DNA of 29,955 nt, taken from assembly GCA_019155205.2 (NCBI GenBank), contig JAHNZQ020000181.1:3513128-3543082 (forward strand). Reading direction: 5' to 3'. Positions 1-9,932 of this stretch are shown one piece after another. Both the position numbers and the translations under genes were made by a program. The notes beneath the pieces are model-generated. The model had not been told where the DNA came from. It did no database searches and saw nothing but the letters and a program-made list of their open reading frames with translations. Within the stretch, counting starts at the first letter, position 1. Every line of letters begins with the position of its first letter. Source of the stretch: Gracilaria vermiculophylla (lineage: Eukaryota > Rhodophyta > Florideophyceae > Gracilariales > Gracilariaceae).

Positions 1-47
1 GCTCGTGTCGACCCTATCAGAGGGCTCTCTCGCTGTGCCACCTCTCA

Positions 48-2576
48 TTGAGAGCAAGCTTGAACACCTTGGTGGTGCTTCCGCGACGCGGCTCGTGTCT
101 GTGCCACGTTCGTAGTTTGCACTACATTACAGAGTTCATATTACTGTCTAATTCTGCAATTGACGACTCCCAACGCGTTTCAGTGATGGCTGTTGCAGCA
201 CCATCGAATCAGAACCTGACTTCTGACTCTACAAATGATGAGATTCTAAATGTTATCACATATCAATCTGTCTCATCCGTGATAAAACGATGCGACAAGT
301 CCTCGCAACGACATGGTCATACTGAGACATTGTCTGCCAGCTCTGCTAGCACAAATCAGTTTCGAGGACAGCAACGCGGTAACAATATCCGCAACAAGAA
401 TGAATCTCCTACTATGAAGTATCCGTGTAATATATGTGGAAAATATGGCCACTGGAGAAGAAACCACAACCGTGACGGCTCGCTTCCCTCACATCTCAGA
501 TTTTACGACGCCCTAAATGGATCAAGCGCATCCAACAATCGTTCCGAAGTACCGAAAGACCGGAGCGACAATGAAGAAAAGAAAACGGTTTCGTTTAACA
601 TGGCTGCTCTCGTTGGCTCTTCAGCAAATACCAATGGCTCTTCAGAAAATACTGAGCCGCCAACGGAGCTTGGATCCTTTGTTGATAACAGAGCGCCTTA
701 CTCGGCAATTGGCCTTGTTGAGCTGAATTTACCAGCTGAACATGTAGGAATATCGTCCAATTTTCAGCTTGCATCCATCCCAGATACGCTTAATGGTCAC
801 ACACACTGGCAATACGGAATAGGAAAACACACCAGCCCAGCACTTCTTATTCTGGGATCGATAGTTTTAACAGCTATATCGGATAACGACAGAAATGTTT
901 GCATTACCCACTTGATCCTAGATGGCTCGTCGCAGTGGGTAATTGGCCAAAACGTTACCCGCAAATCGAACATTGAGCGCATAGAAGAAAACGCTGTTGT
1001 CTTCGATACTGATGGTGAACGTAACTCTATTTCTATGGTCGATCATGATTTTCTAAGCTACCTTCCCTTGGACCGGTTCACCTTATCCCGCAAACATGGA
1101 TCGACACTTTCATGCCTTTCTGCAGTCACACTTTATGCCACACCATGGTCTGAAGTCAAGAAAGTTACCGACAAAGTACACATGCATGTATGCAGTCATG
1201 CCAGCTTTACTGATTACATGCTCCTGCTTGAGAGAAATGGACTCTGGAATGATGCAATTTCTTCCTACTTGGGTGAAACTGTTCAAAATTGCACGGCGTG
1301 CCGCTCCACTGCTGTACCCCAGCCTAATCGCAAAGTATCTATAAGTTCCCTGTCTAAGGCATTCAATGAAGTTTTTTGCATAGATCACCTCTGTCTTGAT
1401 GAGATTCGCTTGACACACTGTATGGACCTTGTCTCCAGGTTTTCAGCTGCTCATGTTGTCAGTGCAGCTACTCTCAAGGATGCGATTGTTGCCTTTGAAG
1501 CTTGTTGGGTCTCTCAATTTTGGCATTCTGACTCTATTCGTGCGGATACAGCTTTCATGCTCGGTGAGTTCAAGCAGTATACCGAGCAACTGGGAGTCCC
1601 GCTCCTTCCATTTCCACCTGGACGGCACTCCAAGAATGCCATCGAGTCTAAACATAATATTATTCGAAGAATCTTTTTTCGGGTAAAAGAAGCTGCCGGT
1701 ACAGAGTTCGATCCGACACTCGCAGCATACAAGTCTGTCTCAATCTCTAACGATCTTTATGGCAACAAAATTATGTCTGCCTCCGAGTTAGCAAAAGGTT
1801 TCTCTAAACCCATTGTCACTAAGCCCATCGACAATGTAATTCCTGAAGATGTTCGCGATGCTCGCGACCAGTTTCAGGCACGTCGCAAACTTGCTCTAAG
1901 TCTGCGTTCAAAAGCGAATACCGAAGTACCTCTCTCGGTTGGAGATCTTGTTCAAGTATACCAAAAAAGAGATCATGAAAAGAGAGGCAAATGGACAGCA
2001 CCCAAACCAGTTACCTCTGTTAACCATGAAGCACGTTCTGTGACTGTCCCCGGCAAAAACGGGCGAACGATTAACGTTGCTTTTGAAGACACCCGGACAG
2101 CTGTGCGACAAAACGGTTTCGCACAGATGGTACAAGATGGTATGGATCTGATGACTGATATCATAAATGATCAATTTGTCAGCAGTCCAAATCCCGCTGA
2201 CGGAGCAAATGGAGCTTCGGAGAGCTCCGAAGAAGAGCATGAACCGGATGTTTCTCATGCTACATCGCCTGATTCCGAAAACAGTGCTGTTGACACTGAC
2301 TTTTCATCTGTATCATCTACATTGGTGCCAGGAATTGGAGACAGGATCTCTGTATTCTGTCCGCTTGGAAATCAGTCCTTTACTGGTACTGTACACTCGG
2401 AAGCCGAAGATGGTCGTCTAAACATACATTATGATGACGGAGACGTGGAGTGTCTTAACATCTCAAATGAAAGATGGCAATTTGTCAATGCGCTCGCGGC
2501 TAGCTCAAGAGCTTTTCCAGAAAGTTTAAAACTCACTAGCAAGGAAAATGAAGTGCTGTCCTCCATGGTGGACTAA
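48..2576 (+). CDS. Copia-1 gag-protease-integrase polyprotein (partial)
   Basis: An 842-residue open frame, also open upstream to base 3, so the true start is probably outside the window. The first in-frame ATG is at 186; position 48 is a TTG. Residues 127-140 form a CX2CX4HX4H zinc knuckle (CNICGKYGHWRRNH). Around residue 213 a protease-like segment reads DNRAPYSAIG where DSG, DTG or DNG would be expected. The integrase has a zinc-binding HHCC (about H380, H384, C415, C418) and a core with candidate acidic residues D446, D500 and E533 (NAIESKH). Residues about 763-813 look like a Tudor/Agenet-type domain (IHYDDGDVECL). After the TAA at 2574 the same frame continues into RT, so this stop is probably a mutation and not the natural end. 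Confidence 0.8.
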   Translation: MRASLNTLVVLPRRGSCLCHVRSLHYITEFILLSNSAIDDSQRVSVMAVAAPSNQNLTSDSTNDEILNVITYQSVSSVIKRCDKSSQRHGHTETLSASSASTNQFRGQQRGNNIRNKNESPTMKYPCNICGKYGHWRRNHNRDGSLPSHLRFYDALNGSSASNNRSEVPKDRSDNEEKKTVSFNMAALVGSSANTNGSSENTEPPTELGSFVDNRAPYSAIGLVELNLPAEHVGISSNFQLASIPDTLNGHTHWQYGIGKHTSPALLILGSIVLTAISDNDRNVCITHLILDGSSQWVIGQNVTRKSNIERIEENAVVFDTDGERNSISMVDHDFLSYLPLDRFTLSRKHGSTLSCLSAVTLYATPWSEVKKVTDKVHMHVCSHASFTDYMLLLERNGLWNDAISSYLGETVQNCTACRSTAVPQPNRKVSISSLSKAFNEVFCIDHLCLDEIRLTHCMDLVSRFSAAHVVSAATLKDAIVAFEACWVSQFWHSDSIRADTAFMLGEFKQYTEQLGVPLLPFPPGRHSKNAIESKHNIIRRIFFRVKEAAGTEFDPTLAAYKSVSISNDLYGNKIMSASELAKGFSKPIVTKPIDNVIPEDVRDARDQFQARRKLALSLRSKANTEVPLSVGDLVQVYQKRDHEKRGKWTAPKPVTSVNHEARSVTVPGKNGRTINVAFEDTRTAVRQNGFAQMVQDGMDLMTDIINDQFVSSPNPADGANGASESSEEEHEPDVSHATSPDSENSAVDTDFSSVSSTLVPGIGDRISVFCPLGNQSFTGTVHSEAEDGRLNIHYDDGDVECLNISNERWQFVNALAASSRAFPESLKLTSKENEVLSSMVD

Positions 2577-3606
2577 TTTGGTAACAAACCTTTTCTAAAA
2601 CACCATGCACAGGGTTTTGACCAATATCCATTGGCAAACGCTTATAAATTGGAAGAAGAATCATTTTTAAAAACGGTACGTCCAGTACCACATGACAGGA
2701 TTCCTGCTGGCTCCAACATTATCAGTAGCCACACACTATACTAGGTGAAACAAAATGACGATGGATCCCTCAAGTTTAAAGCCCGCATTGCCCCGCACGG
2801 GGAATGAAGATGACCTTAAAAATGATTTAAGCAAAGATTGTGCGACATGTCCGCCGACGGGACTTCGAATCCTCGAATCGATTGCATCCCTGTATAAATG
2901 GAAATTACACAAAGCAGATGTCAAGGCGGCTTTTCTTCAGACAGGACAAGCCAAAAGAGATGTATACGTTCGACCTCCCAAGGAAAGCTCAATGAAGTCT
3001 ACACACCTATGGCTACTGTTGACGGCTGCATATGGCCTAGTCAACTCCAATGCCAAATGGCAATATCAGTCTGACAACGTAATGCTGGACCTCGGATTCT
3101 AGCAATCTTCGCATATACCGCAACTATTCTTTAAGAAAAAAGGTGGAAGGCTAGTTCTTCTGGTTGCCAAGATTTTAGATGACCTACAAGTTGCTGGTGA
3201 AGGTAACTGTGTTTAACTATTCCTAGAACCATTTGAAAAAAAGTTAAAGTTTGGAAATGTCAACCACGGACCTGGCAAACTAAGGTTCTTCGGTATTAAT
3301 ATCATACAGAATACTGATCAAACGATCGAGACGGATGCAGATGACAAGATGGAGGCCGTTGTTGAGTATACCTTCTCCCGAAGGCGCCGAAAACAATTTG
3401 ACCAGCCACTCACCAAGATTGAGAAATCAGTATTTGCGTCCACAAACAGTTCACTTGGATGGATAGGAACGGCAGCATCCTCATTTTGCTCGTTTTATGC
3501 AAACTATCTCCAACAAAAGGCTCCAGAACTAAAATTATGCCACCTTGTTGAACAGGTCAACATTGTTCGGAAGTTGAAAAAGATCGAAACCACCATTGCA
3601 TATTAG
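2577..3606 (+). pseudogene. Copia-1 reverse transcriptase, broken
   Basis: RT continues from the upstream frame past the TAA at 2574-2576 (DRIPAGSNIISSHTLY, then a TAG, then KFKARIAPHG). It shifts frame near 2805 at an apparent extra G (cacgggg) into the frame beginning at 2755. That frame carries DVKAAFLQTG and RDVYVRPP, the core fingers/palm motifs of copia RT. It is interrupted by TAG at 3100-3102 and by a TAA near 3214. The catalytic YxDD region reads KILDDLQVAG, so both aspartates remain but the usual tyrosine position is changed. The reading resumes (KLRFFGINIIQ) and ends at a TAG at 3604. Several independent lesions make this a dead copy of the DNA-synthesising enzyme. Confidence 0.8.
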
Positions 3607-4170
3607 AGACCAGCAGATAAAGAAGACTACCGACTCAGCGTTTTGGTTTTTGCTGATGCATCACGTGTTGATGAATGTGGACAACTTGGGGTTCTAACTG
3701 GTCTTCTAGTTTCCAAAATGAAGAAGAACGCAATCTATCACATTGTGTCGTGGACGTCTCACAAGGCCAAGCGTCTTGTGAAAAGTGTACCAGCAGCAGA
3801 AATATTTGCAGATGCCGAAGGAATAGATGAAGGTAAGACTGTCGCCATGGCCTACTTTGAGCTTCTTGATGTGGAAATCAAGATTCGGGTGCTTGTTGAT
3901 TCCAAAGATTTATTTACTTCGTTATCCACGCAGAAGAACTCTATTGATAAGTTCATTCGTGGTGATGTCGGATGTATTCGCTTTGAATTCTAGATTGGTG
4001 CTGTTGATGAAATGTCATGGATTCCTGGTCGAATTAATTTAGCCGATCCGATGACGAAGAAAGACAGTAACATAACTGATGCCCTTCAACTTACTCTTTT
4101 TTCAGGAAGACTCTGCATCAACTTTGAGGAGCTAGCTGAGACAAGGAGCTCTCAGAAAAACTTTGGCTGA
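3607..4170 (+). pseudogene. Copia-1 RNase H domain, broken
   Basis: In the same frame as RT, after a TAA just downstream of 3606. The copia-type RNase H signature is clear: FADAS (first Asp), WTSHKAKRLVKSVPAAEIFA (the E of the usual S.AE motif) and VLVDSKDL (third Asp), with WIPGRINLADPMTK as the family's C-terminal tail. A TAG at 3991-3993 separates IRFEF from IGAVDEMSW. The frame ends at TGA 4168-4170, directly against the polypurine tract, which is the expected place for a copia pol to end. The enzyme would degrade the RNA strand during reverse transcription; the stops make it non-functional here. Confidence 0.8.
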
Positions 4171-4181
4171 AAGGGGAGAAA
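4170..4181 (+). other. Copia-1 polypurine tract
   Basis: The all-purine run AAAGGGGAGAAA follows the pol stop and precedes a TG (4184). This is the position and composition expected of the plus-strand primer of an LTR retrotransposon. Confidence 0.6.
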
Positions 4182-4183
4182 TA

Positions 4184-4443
4184 TGAATACGACCGCTCCT
4201 CAAGTTCTTGTAATCACTTCTTGGCGTCCCCTCATTTAGACGTTCTTGTAATATTTAGTGGCGTCCACTTACGCTTGGCTCGCCTACTCACATTGCAGCC
4301 TACATATAATCCTATGTGACTTGATTAGTGCGGCAGAGACGTCAGACATCTCGACGAACTTTGTACTTGGTTTTACATCTTTATCGTTCAAACTGTATCG
4401 ACAAGCTCGACTTCTTTACTCGTTCTGGTACCATCCTTGTGTA
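4184..4443 (+). repeat. Candidate copia-1 3' LTR
   Basis: It begins with TG (TGAATACGACC) right after the polypurine tract, contains a TATA-like tacatataat near 4302, and a short LTR (about 250 bp) would fit GalEa elements. The end is set near TGTGTACA at about 4443, because downstream bases align with the two other Tc1-like copies. No second LTR is in the window to confirm either boundary. A 98-residue open frame across 4258-4554 has no recognisable domain and straddles the junction, so I do not call it a gene. Confidence 0.4.
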
Positions 4444-5540
4444 CACCGTCTTCTTTCTAGTAAACATGGTTCTAAGTCTGCAAATTTTCAAGCAATAACA
4501 GCCTCAAACCGTAAAGTTAAACGCCAAGAAATATTCCAACAGTGCTATCGCTAAAAAGGGAAGCGTTCATAGGTCACAACTACTTTATTTTTCAAAGAAT
4601 CTACTCTTTATGGATTAAAACGATCTCCGGGACGCCCCAAGAAGCCCAGCCCAGCAGACAAAAGAGAAATTAAAGGGGCGTTTTGCAAAGGAGAAGAATC
4701 GTGGGAAAACAATTGAAACAAATGTCAATCTCAACGTTTATAAATCAATTATATGCAGGCACATAAACAGCATAGATTTATATATATAAAAAAAGGAAAA
4801 AAACTTCTTTCTCCGAGACATTCAAAATCAAACGAGAGTTGACTTGTGTGCTGTAAAAGCCTTCTGGAAAAATTAATGGGAAAATGTTATTTTTACTTAT
4901 GCAAAAAATTTCAATTTGGACGCACCAGATTACTACACATTTTATTGGCAAGAGCTTCGTAAAGAACGTTATGAGTTTTATACCAGGCATTCAGGTGGAG
5001 GCTCTTTAATGGTCTGGGCGGGCATTTTTAAAAAATATCAAATGAAAATTCCATTTATTGAAACGAACATGGATGCTGAAAAATATCAAGACGTTCTATA
5101 CAGATATTTGCAACCATTTGGTTTATGTCTCCATGAAGAAATTCTCATTTCTTAACAGGATAATGTGCCTGTACACACTTCATCTTTAATCAAAAATTGG
5201 CTATAGAAGTCTGAGGTATCTGTTTTGGAGTGGCCGACGCGCTCATCAGAGTTGAACCCAATCGAATATGTTCGAGGACTGCTGGCGAGGATGGTTTGTG
5301 CGCATGGAAGACAATTTGAGACAGTTTTTGAATGCAAGAACTGTATTAAAAATTGCTGGAAATCTATAACAGTTTCAATTGTGGAAAAGTACATCAATTC
5401 GATGACGAAACGCTTCATTAGCGTAATATGGCAAAAAGGATACAAAATAAACTATTGAGCGTCGCGCAGTAAAGATTAGTTATTGATGATCATATGTTTT
5501 TGAAACGGTTTTTTGAATAAAAGTAGTTTTTGTAGGCGTA
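4437..5540 (+). pseudogene. Tc1-like transposase, copy 1 (broken)
   Basis: The N-terminal half (4440-4880) is shifted and stop-ridden but keeps a GRPKK-type hook motif (ctccgggacgccccaag, near 4625). The catalytic half is better kept. FNLDAPDYY carries the first Asp near 4918, followed by RHSGGGSLMVWAGI, then TAA at 5153-5155. QDNVPVHTSSL carries the second Asp, and SELNPIE carries the Glu. There are 34 residues between the last two, giving DD34E, the Tc1 signature. An in-frame stop also follows IKNWL near 5204. The frame ends at 5458 after WQKGYKINY. Subterminal CATATGTTTTTGAAAC (about 5491) matches the inverse of the 5' end seen in copy 2. It cannot make active transposase. Confidence 0.8.
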
Positions 5541-5599
5541 CAGTATACATATGGTATTTTTTTGAGATTTCACAGCGTCCCGTATGTTTTTGAAACAGT

Positions 5600-6765
5600 C
5601 TGTAGGTTTCAGAAAAAAGCCAAAAAACCGATTCAAACACATATCATCATCAGTCCCAAATTTTTATTGCGCGACGCTCAATAGTTTCGTTTGCATCCTT
5701 TTTGCGGTGTAACGCTGATTCAACGTTTCGGCATCGGATTGATGTACTGTTCCACACCTGAAACTGTCATAGATTTCCAGCAATTTTTAGTACAGTTTTT
5801 CAATTCAAAACTTGTCCGAAACTGCCTTCTACGCCAATAAACCATCCTCGCCAGCAGTCCCCAAACGTTTTCGATTGAGTTCAAATCTGGTGAGCGCGTT
5901 GGCTACTCTAAAACAGATACCTTTGACTCATGTAGCCAATTGTTAATTAAAGATGTTGTGTGTATAGGCGCAATATCCTGTTGAAAAATGAAGTGTTCTT
6001 CACGGAAACATAAACCAAAAGGTGCCAAATAATAGTTGAAAAGTTTTTGATATTTTTTGCGTTAATAGTTGTATCAATAAATGTTATTTCGGATAGACAA
6101 GTTTTAGAAATGCCCGCCAAAATCATCACAAAGCCTCCACTTGAACGCCTGGTATATAATTCATGACGTTCCTTACAAAGATCGCGCCAATAAAATTTGT
6201 AGCAATCTGGTCCGTCAAAGTTGAACTTTTTCTCATCAGTAAAAATAACACTTTCCCATTACTTTTTCGAGGAAGGTTTTCAATCACAGCAGTCATCTCT
6301 CTTTCGTTTGTGCTCGTCTTGGAGAAAGATCCTCTTATTCATATTTTAAAAGTAATATAAATTTTTGTTGTTCATCTGCCTCTGTATAGTTGATTTCGAA
6401 ACGTTGAGATTGAGATTTATTCCAAATTTTTCGCATGATACTTTTTTTTTACCCAAGTCTTTTTCAGTTCCTATTTTTTCTGCTGGATTGAGCTTCTTAG
6501 GGCGTCCCAGAGATCTTTTTAATCTATAAAGAGTCGGATCTTTGAGAAATGCAGCAATTGTGACCCTATAACGCTTTTCATTTTTGAGCAATAGCACTGT
6601 TGAAGTGTTTCTCAGCGTTAAGATTTATGATTTAAATCTGTTCTTGCTTGAGAAGTGGAGGAACTCGAGCCATTTTTACTAGAGAAAAGAAGGTAAACAT
6701 ATTTTTTTGAAACGATTCTACATAGACTGTGTGCAAAGTCTAGCACACAGAACAGTTCTGTTCCA
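5600..6765 (-). pseudogene. Tc1-like transposase, copy 2 (broken)
   Basis: Minus-strand mirror of copy 1. A start ATGGCTCGAG lies near 6675, downstream (in gene direction) of a probable terminal inverted repeat near 6705-6740. The frame 6346-6597 encodes the DNA-binding part (LGRPKKLNPAEK, then NLNVSKSTIQRQ, a helix-turn-helix-like segment). The catalytic part is split between frames: MILAGISKTCLSEITFIDTT at about 6060-6129, then QQDIAPIHTT, then SPDLNSIENVWG, keeping DD34E spacing. Frameshifts and a stop in PMPKR*IS show it is dead. It preserves some residues lost in copy 1, so the two arms decayed independently. Confidence 0.75.
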
Positions 6766-6769
6766 AATC

Positions 6770-7992
6770 TTAGGGGTAATGCGTTCTTGAAAAGTACTAC
6801 ATGCACGCCCACGGTGGTTGAATCTGCGGGTTGTAGACCGCAAGTGGCATTTACAATTCGGGAGATGCACAACGTGCAAACCTGCTAACGAGTAAAACTG
6901 CTCTACAATTAAAACTAGTCAGTCCCCTAAATACTGGGAAGTTTCCCGGATATCTAACCATCTATACCGATATCCTCCCGAATATCAAGCACTGGTACGT
7001 GTCACTCCCACAATCGTTGCCACGTGGCTTCATAGCAGGCATAGTGCATCTCATAAGCAATGCTCCCACTACTACAAGGTACACGCGTTATATGATGCGC
7101 CTTTTCACTAAGTACCGACAAGTGCATTTTTCATTAGCGGTGTTCGGCACTTTCCTGGCCAGCGTCATTCCTTCAAAAGAACGGGATTTGCCGCTGGCGT
7201 TGCCTGTTCTAATCGGCGCCCGTCTTGTGCATAACTGCTGGGTTTAGTTCTTTCGGCTTGCGCTCTAACTGATTTGTTTCCGATAAAAGCTCGGCTTTGA
7301 ATAGCATCCTGTTTCTACGCCTCTTTATCTCGCTGTATCCCCTTGGAACTCCAACCGGTCATCTTTTTTGCTTCCGTGTAGTTTGTCCTGTCAATTATCA
7401 GGGCTCCGAGTCTGCATTCGAATACAAACTTTTGACAGTTGGTTTCTCCACTTGGTTCATTTTCCCATTTGGTATTGCGCTCGCCCAGTGTGATTGCACG
7501 ATTATATGGCAGCGACGCTCTTCCCTCAAAACCCGTCTGCAATTGATTATGCTAATGGGGAGGCAATATTGTGGACAATGATGATTGGGGCCCTCTACCG
7601 CCCACAAATCTTGACATACGCCTCGTGGCAACCCTACTCGGTTTGTTTCCGTCTTCGACGTTTTCTACGCAAGTGCATACCAATGGAAGAACCAGTTTGG
7701 CGTCCGTTGTTTAGACATTGGTTCATCTCCGCTGAGATTCGTGTTGCAGCATGCGGTGCACAAGTCAGGAGACTCCGCCAATTAGAAATTCGATTTCTTA
7801 TTCAATCTCAGTTGATTTCTCTTCCGCTTCGGATTGAAAAACCGGTACGGATTCAGCGTTACCTCAGAGCTTCCATTTCGGGTCTATTGGGTTGGAAGAA
7901 ACATGGATCGCAACCCCTGAGCTGGACCATACGGTGAGATTGCGAAACAGAAGCATCATTTCACCAGCCAAGGTAGCACAGTTTCTGTTCCG
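6770..7992. other. Unassigned region between Tc1 copy 2 and solo LTR
   Basis: About 1.2 kb without a recognisable gene. Open frames of 75-147 residues exist on both strands, including 7494-7937 (+) and 7315-7542 (-). None shows a motif I know and they overlap each other. The region could hold the eroded gag end of copia-2, because copia-2 starts beyond the solo LTR on the same strand, but no zinc knuckle or protease motif is visible. Confidence 0.5.
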
Positions 7993-8545
7993 TGTAGTAC
8001 AGTGGATACTAAGGTGATATTGTCATGTGGTATGACGACGGAATATTTCTAAGGAGGGTTCGTATTTTTTTAACTGAGCTGCGCGGCGCATTATTCGGCC
8101 AACGTGTGCTACACTATCCTTGAGAAACGGTGGAATTTAGATTTATTTTAGTTAATTGGTGTAGGTAATTACCACAGTGGTGAGACATGTCGAGGCAGGC
8201 TCCAGTCTGGTACTTAACTCGCCGGTTGAGCTCCACCTCCGGGGAAGTAAACCAAGCACCCTTGAGTCTTCCTCTACTTTCTCCGAATAGAGATTTTCGT
8301 AGAACGCACTCAGGTTTCCAAGGCGCCTATCCCCCGATTGCCTCATAGCGGCCTCTCTAGGAGCATTGTTTGGCCAGTGAATACCCTTTTCTGCTTGGTG
8401 CTTGCGTATCCCCATTCAGAATTTTCCCGGCTCGTGGTCGTGACCACCGGGGACTACATTTAGGAACTCGAGCCTTTAGAGTCACCAAAAACTCCTAACG
8501 GAGGTTGTGCGCTACCACATCGAAGAAATAACTGAAGGAACCATA
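7993..8545 (+). repeat. Solo LTR of the gypsy-2 family
   Basis: It aligns end to end with the gypsy-2 LTRs at 18838 and 27597. Shared blocks include TGTAGTACAGTGG at the start, TATCCTTGAG, CGCCGGTTGAGCTCCACCTC (with one difference), GGGGAAGTAAA, CACTCAGGTTTCCAAG and AAAAACTCCTAACGGA. Length is 553 bp against 552 bp. It is more diverged than the two gypsy-2 LTRs are from each other. Flanks are TTCCG (7988-7992) and TTGCG (8546-8550), a 4-of-5 match consistent with an aged 5-bp target duplication. No internal element sequence is attached, as expected after LTR-LTR recombination. Confidence 0.85.
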
Positions 8546-8836
8546 TTGCGAAAGCAGGGCACAGAGTGGTCACTCGCTCTAATTATGGCATCATTTCCTC
8601 TGAAAATTCGTTTATTCCGGCCAGTAAAGCCACTCTTGATGACGATAACGTCCTTCCTGCTTCTATTCGTACTGTGAAGCATACTATTCTGAATTTGTCA
8701 TCTTTTGGTTCGTCTCCTTTTACGGGACCGGCCATCGGTTTGTGCGAGCTTTTCCAATTCCGAGATCGATGCGGATGTGCTTAGTGGAGTCTGATCTCAA
8801 ATATCTTCGTTTCAGAGGTCGATTTGTCGTTTTCAA

Positions 8837-9922
8837 CGAACATGTTCTAAGTCTCACAGGTGTTCTCTCGTTGGAGTAATACGTGCAAATGTGATAGGAC
8901 AAATCCTACTGAGTGCAATCGATGGTTCCAAGTTCTTCTGCACCGTCACTGATGAGTACAGCAGGTATGTATTTGCGAAGTCTCTGACCACGAAAGGGGA
9001 GGCATCCAAGGCCGTTCGTCACTTCATGACATGGATGGAAAGGCACACGCTGTATAAAATCACGTCTCTGACCACCGATGGCCGGAATGAGTTCAGCCGC
9101 ATTCGCTCAGAAATGAAAACAATTGGAATTGAAGTATTCAACACCACACCGTATACGCCATCTTCTAATGTATTAATTGAGCGAACGCAAGGTGTACTCA
9201 TAACAGCCATCCGTACATGCGTTGGACACTAAAATCTCCCCGGGCAGTACTGGTGCTACGCCCCGCAACATGTTGTAGAATGCAAGAATATTGTAAGGCA
9301 CTCGGTGATAAAGACAAGTCCACATGTCGCTCTTCAGGGAGCTGATTCATTCCATGCAAAACATATTCGACCTTTCGGCTGTATCGTTACCGTGGAGTCC
9401 TAGAAAGACGAAAGGAAGCAAGAGGGGCAGATGGCGCTTACAACGCGGAATGGATTGAACTTGGGGCATATCGCGGGAGATATTTACAGAATACAAACCG
9501 AAAGTGGTATTCGGCATTCGAAGCATGTTAAATTCCATGAGGAATCATTACCGGCGGTAATGATTCTCAGAGATCATGATGCAGAAGAAGACGTGCAGAA
9601 AGATGAAGACAATGTTTCAGTTGTACTGGAAGAATCATCCGAAGACGATGAAGAATTAGAAAACGGAAACTATTAAAAGGATTTAGAAGCTAATGAAGTA
9701 TTTATTGACTCGAATGAAGATCTGGGTAAGAACGACCCAGAGAACTGGAGCTCCTTAACGCCCTACCTTGAACAAACGTCCACGTTTGATGGTACTCAGT
9801 ATCATGATAATGGCACACCGATAACTGAATCCGATCCCTTGATACACTCGAAACACGGGTATAATCTGCGTCCTCGTTCGCAGGCAAACTCTATGCTTAC
9901 CAAAACCCATATCTACGGTTTA
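8837..9922 (+). pseudogene. Copia-2 integrase and C-terminal linker, broken
   Basis: From TCSKSHRCSL (end of the zinc-binding region) the frame runs into the DDE core. TDEYSRYVFA carries the first Asp, LTTDGRNEF the second (near 9078), and SNVLIERTQG the Glu (near 9180), which is the order and spacing of copia integrases. The frame is stopped by TAA at 9230, TAG at 9401 and TAA at 9674, but stays in phase throughout, so only substitutions occurred here. The acidic stretch 9560-9670 (EEDVQKDED and EESSEDDEELE) is followed by YNLRPRSQ near 9860. The frame is lost near 9922, before the RT. Confidence 0.8.
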
Positions 9923-9932
9923 TGAACCCACG

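Larger units (their letters stand above)
1..4443 (+). mobile_element. Copia-1: GalEa-like Ty1/copia retrotransposon, 5' end outside window
   Basis: The domain order is zinc knuckle, protease-like region, integrase, reverse transcriptase, RNase H, polypurine tract, candidate 3' LTR. Integrase before RT is diagnostic of Ty1/copia. Motifs such as DVKAAFLQTG, RDVYVRPP and LLLTAAYGLVN match, from memory, the GalEa group known from red algae and marine animals. The 5' LTR and the start of gag lie beyond the left edge. The first 2.5 kb is open. The RT and RNase H part carries one frameshift and several in-frame stops, so the copy is not autonomous. The right boundary is approximate because Tc1-like sequence begins there. 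Confidence 0.85.
4437..6765. repeat. Large inverted repeat: two Tc1-like elements tail to tail
   Basis: The plus-strand arm (about 4437-5540) and minus-strand arm (about 5600-6765) are diverged copies of one element. Near the centre GCAAAAAGGAT, ACTATTGAGCGTCGCGCA and CGGTTTTTTG appear on the plus strand around 5430-5515, and in reverse complement, in mirror order, around 5610-5710. The coding parts also match in reverse order. The spacer is under 100 bp. Arms look roughly 75-85% identical by eye. Confidence 0.8.

Noticed and set aside
4258..4554. 98-residue plus-strand open frame as a gene
   Set aside because: It spans the junction of the candidate copia-1 LTR and Tc1-like sequence and has no domain.
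7315..7542. Minus-strand 75-residue frame with protein-like composition as a gene
   Set aside because: No recognised motif, no start context, and plus-strand frames of similar quality overlap it.
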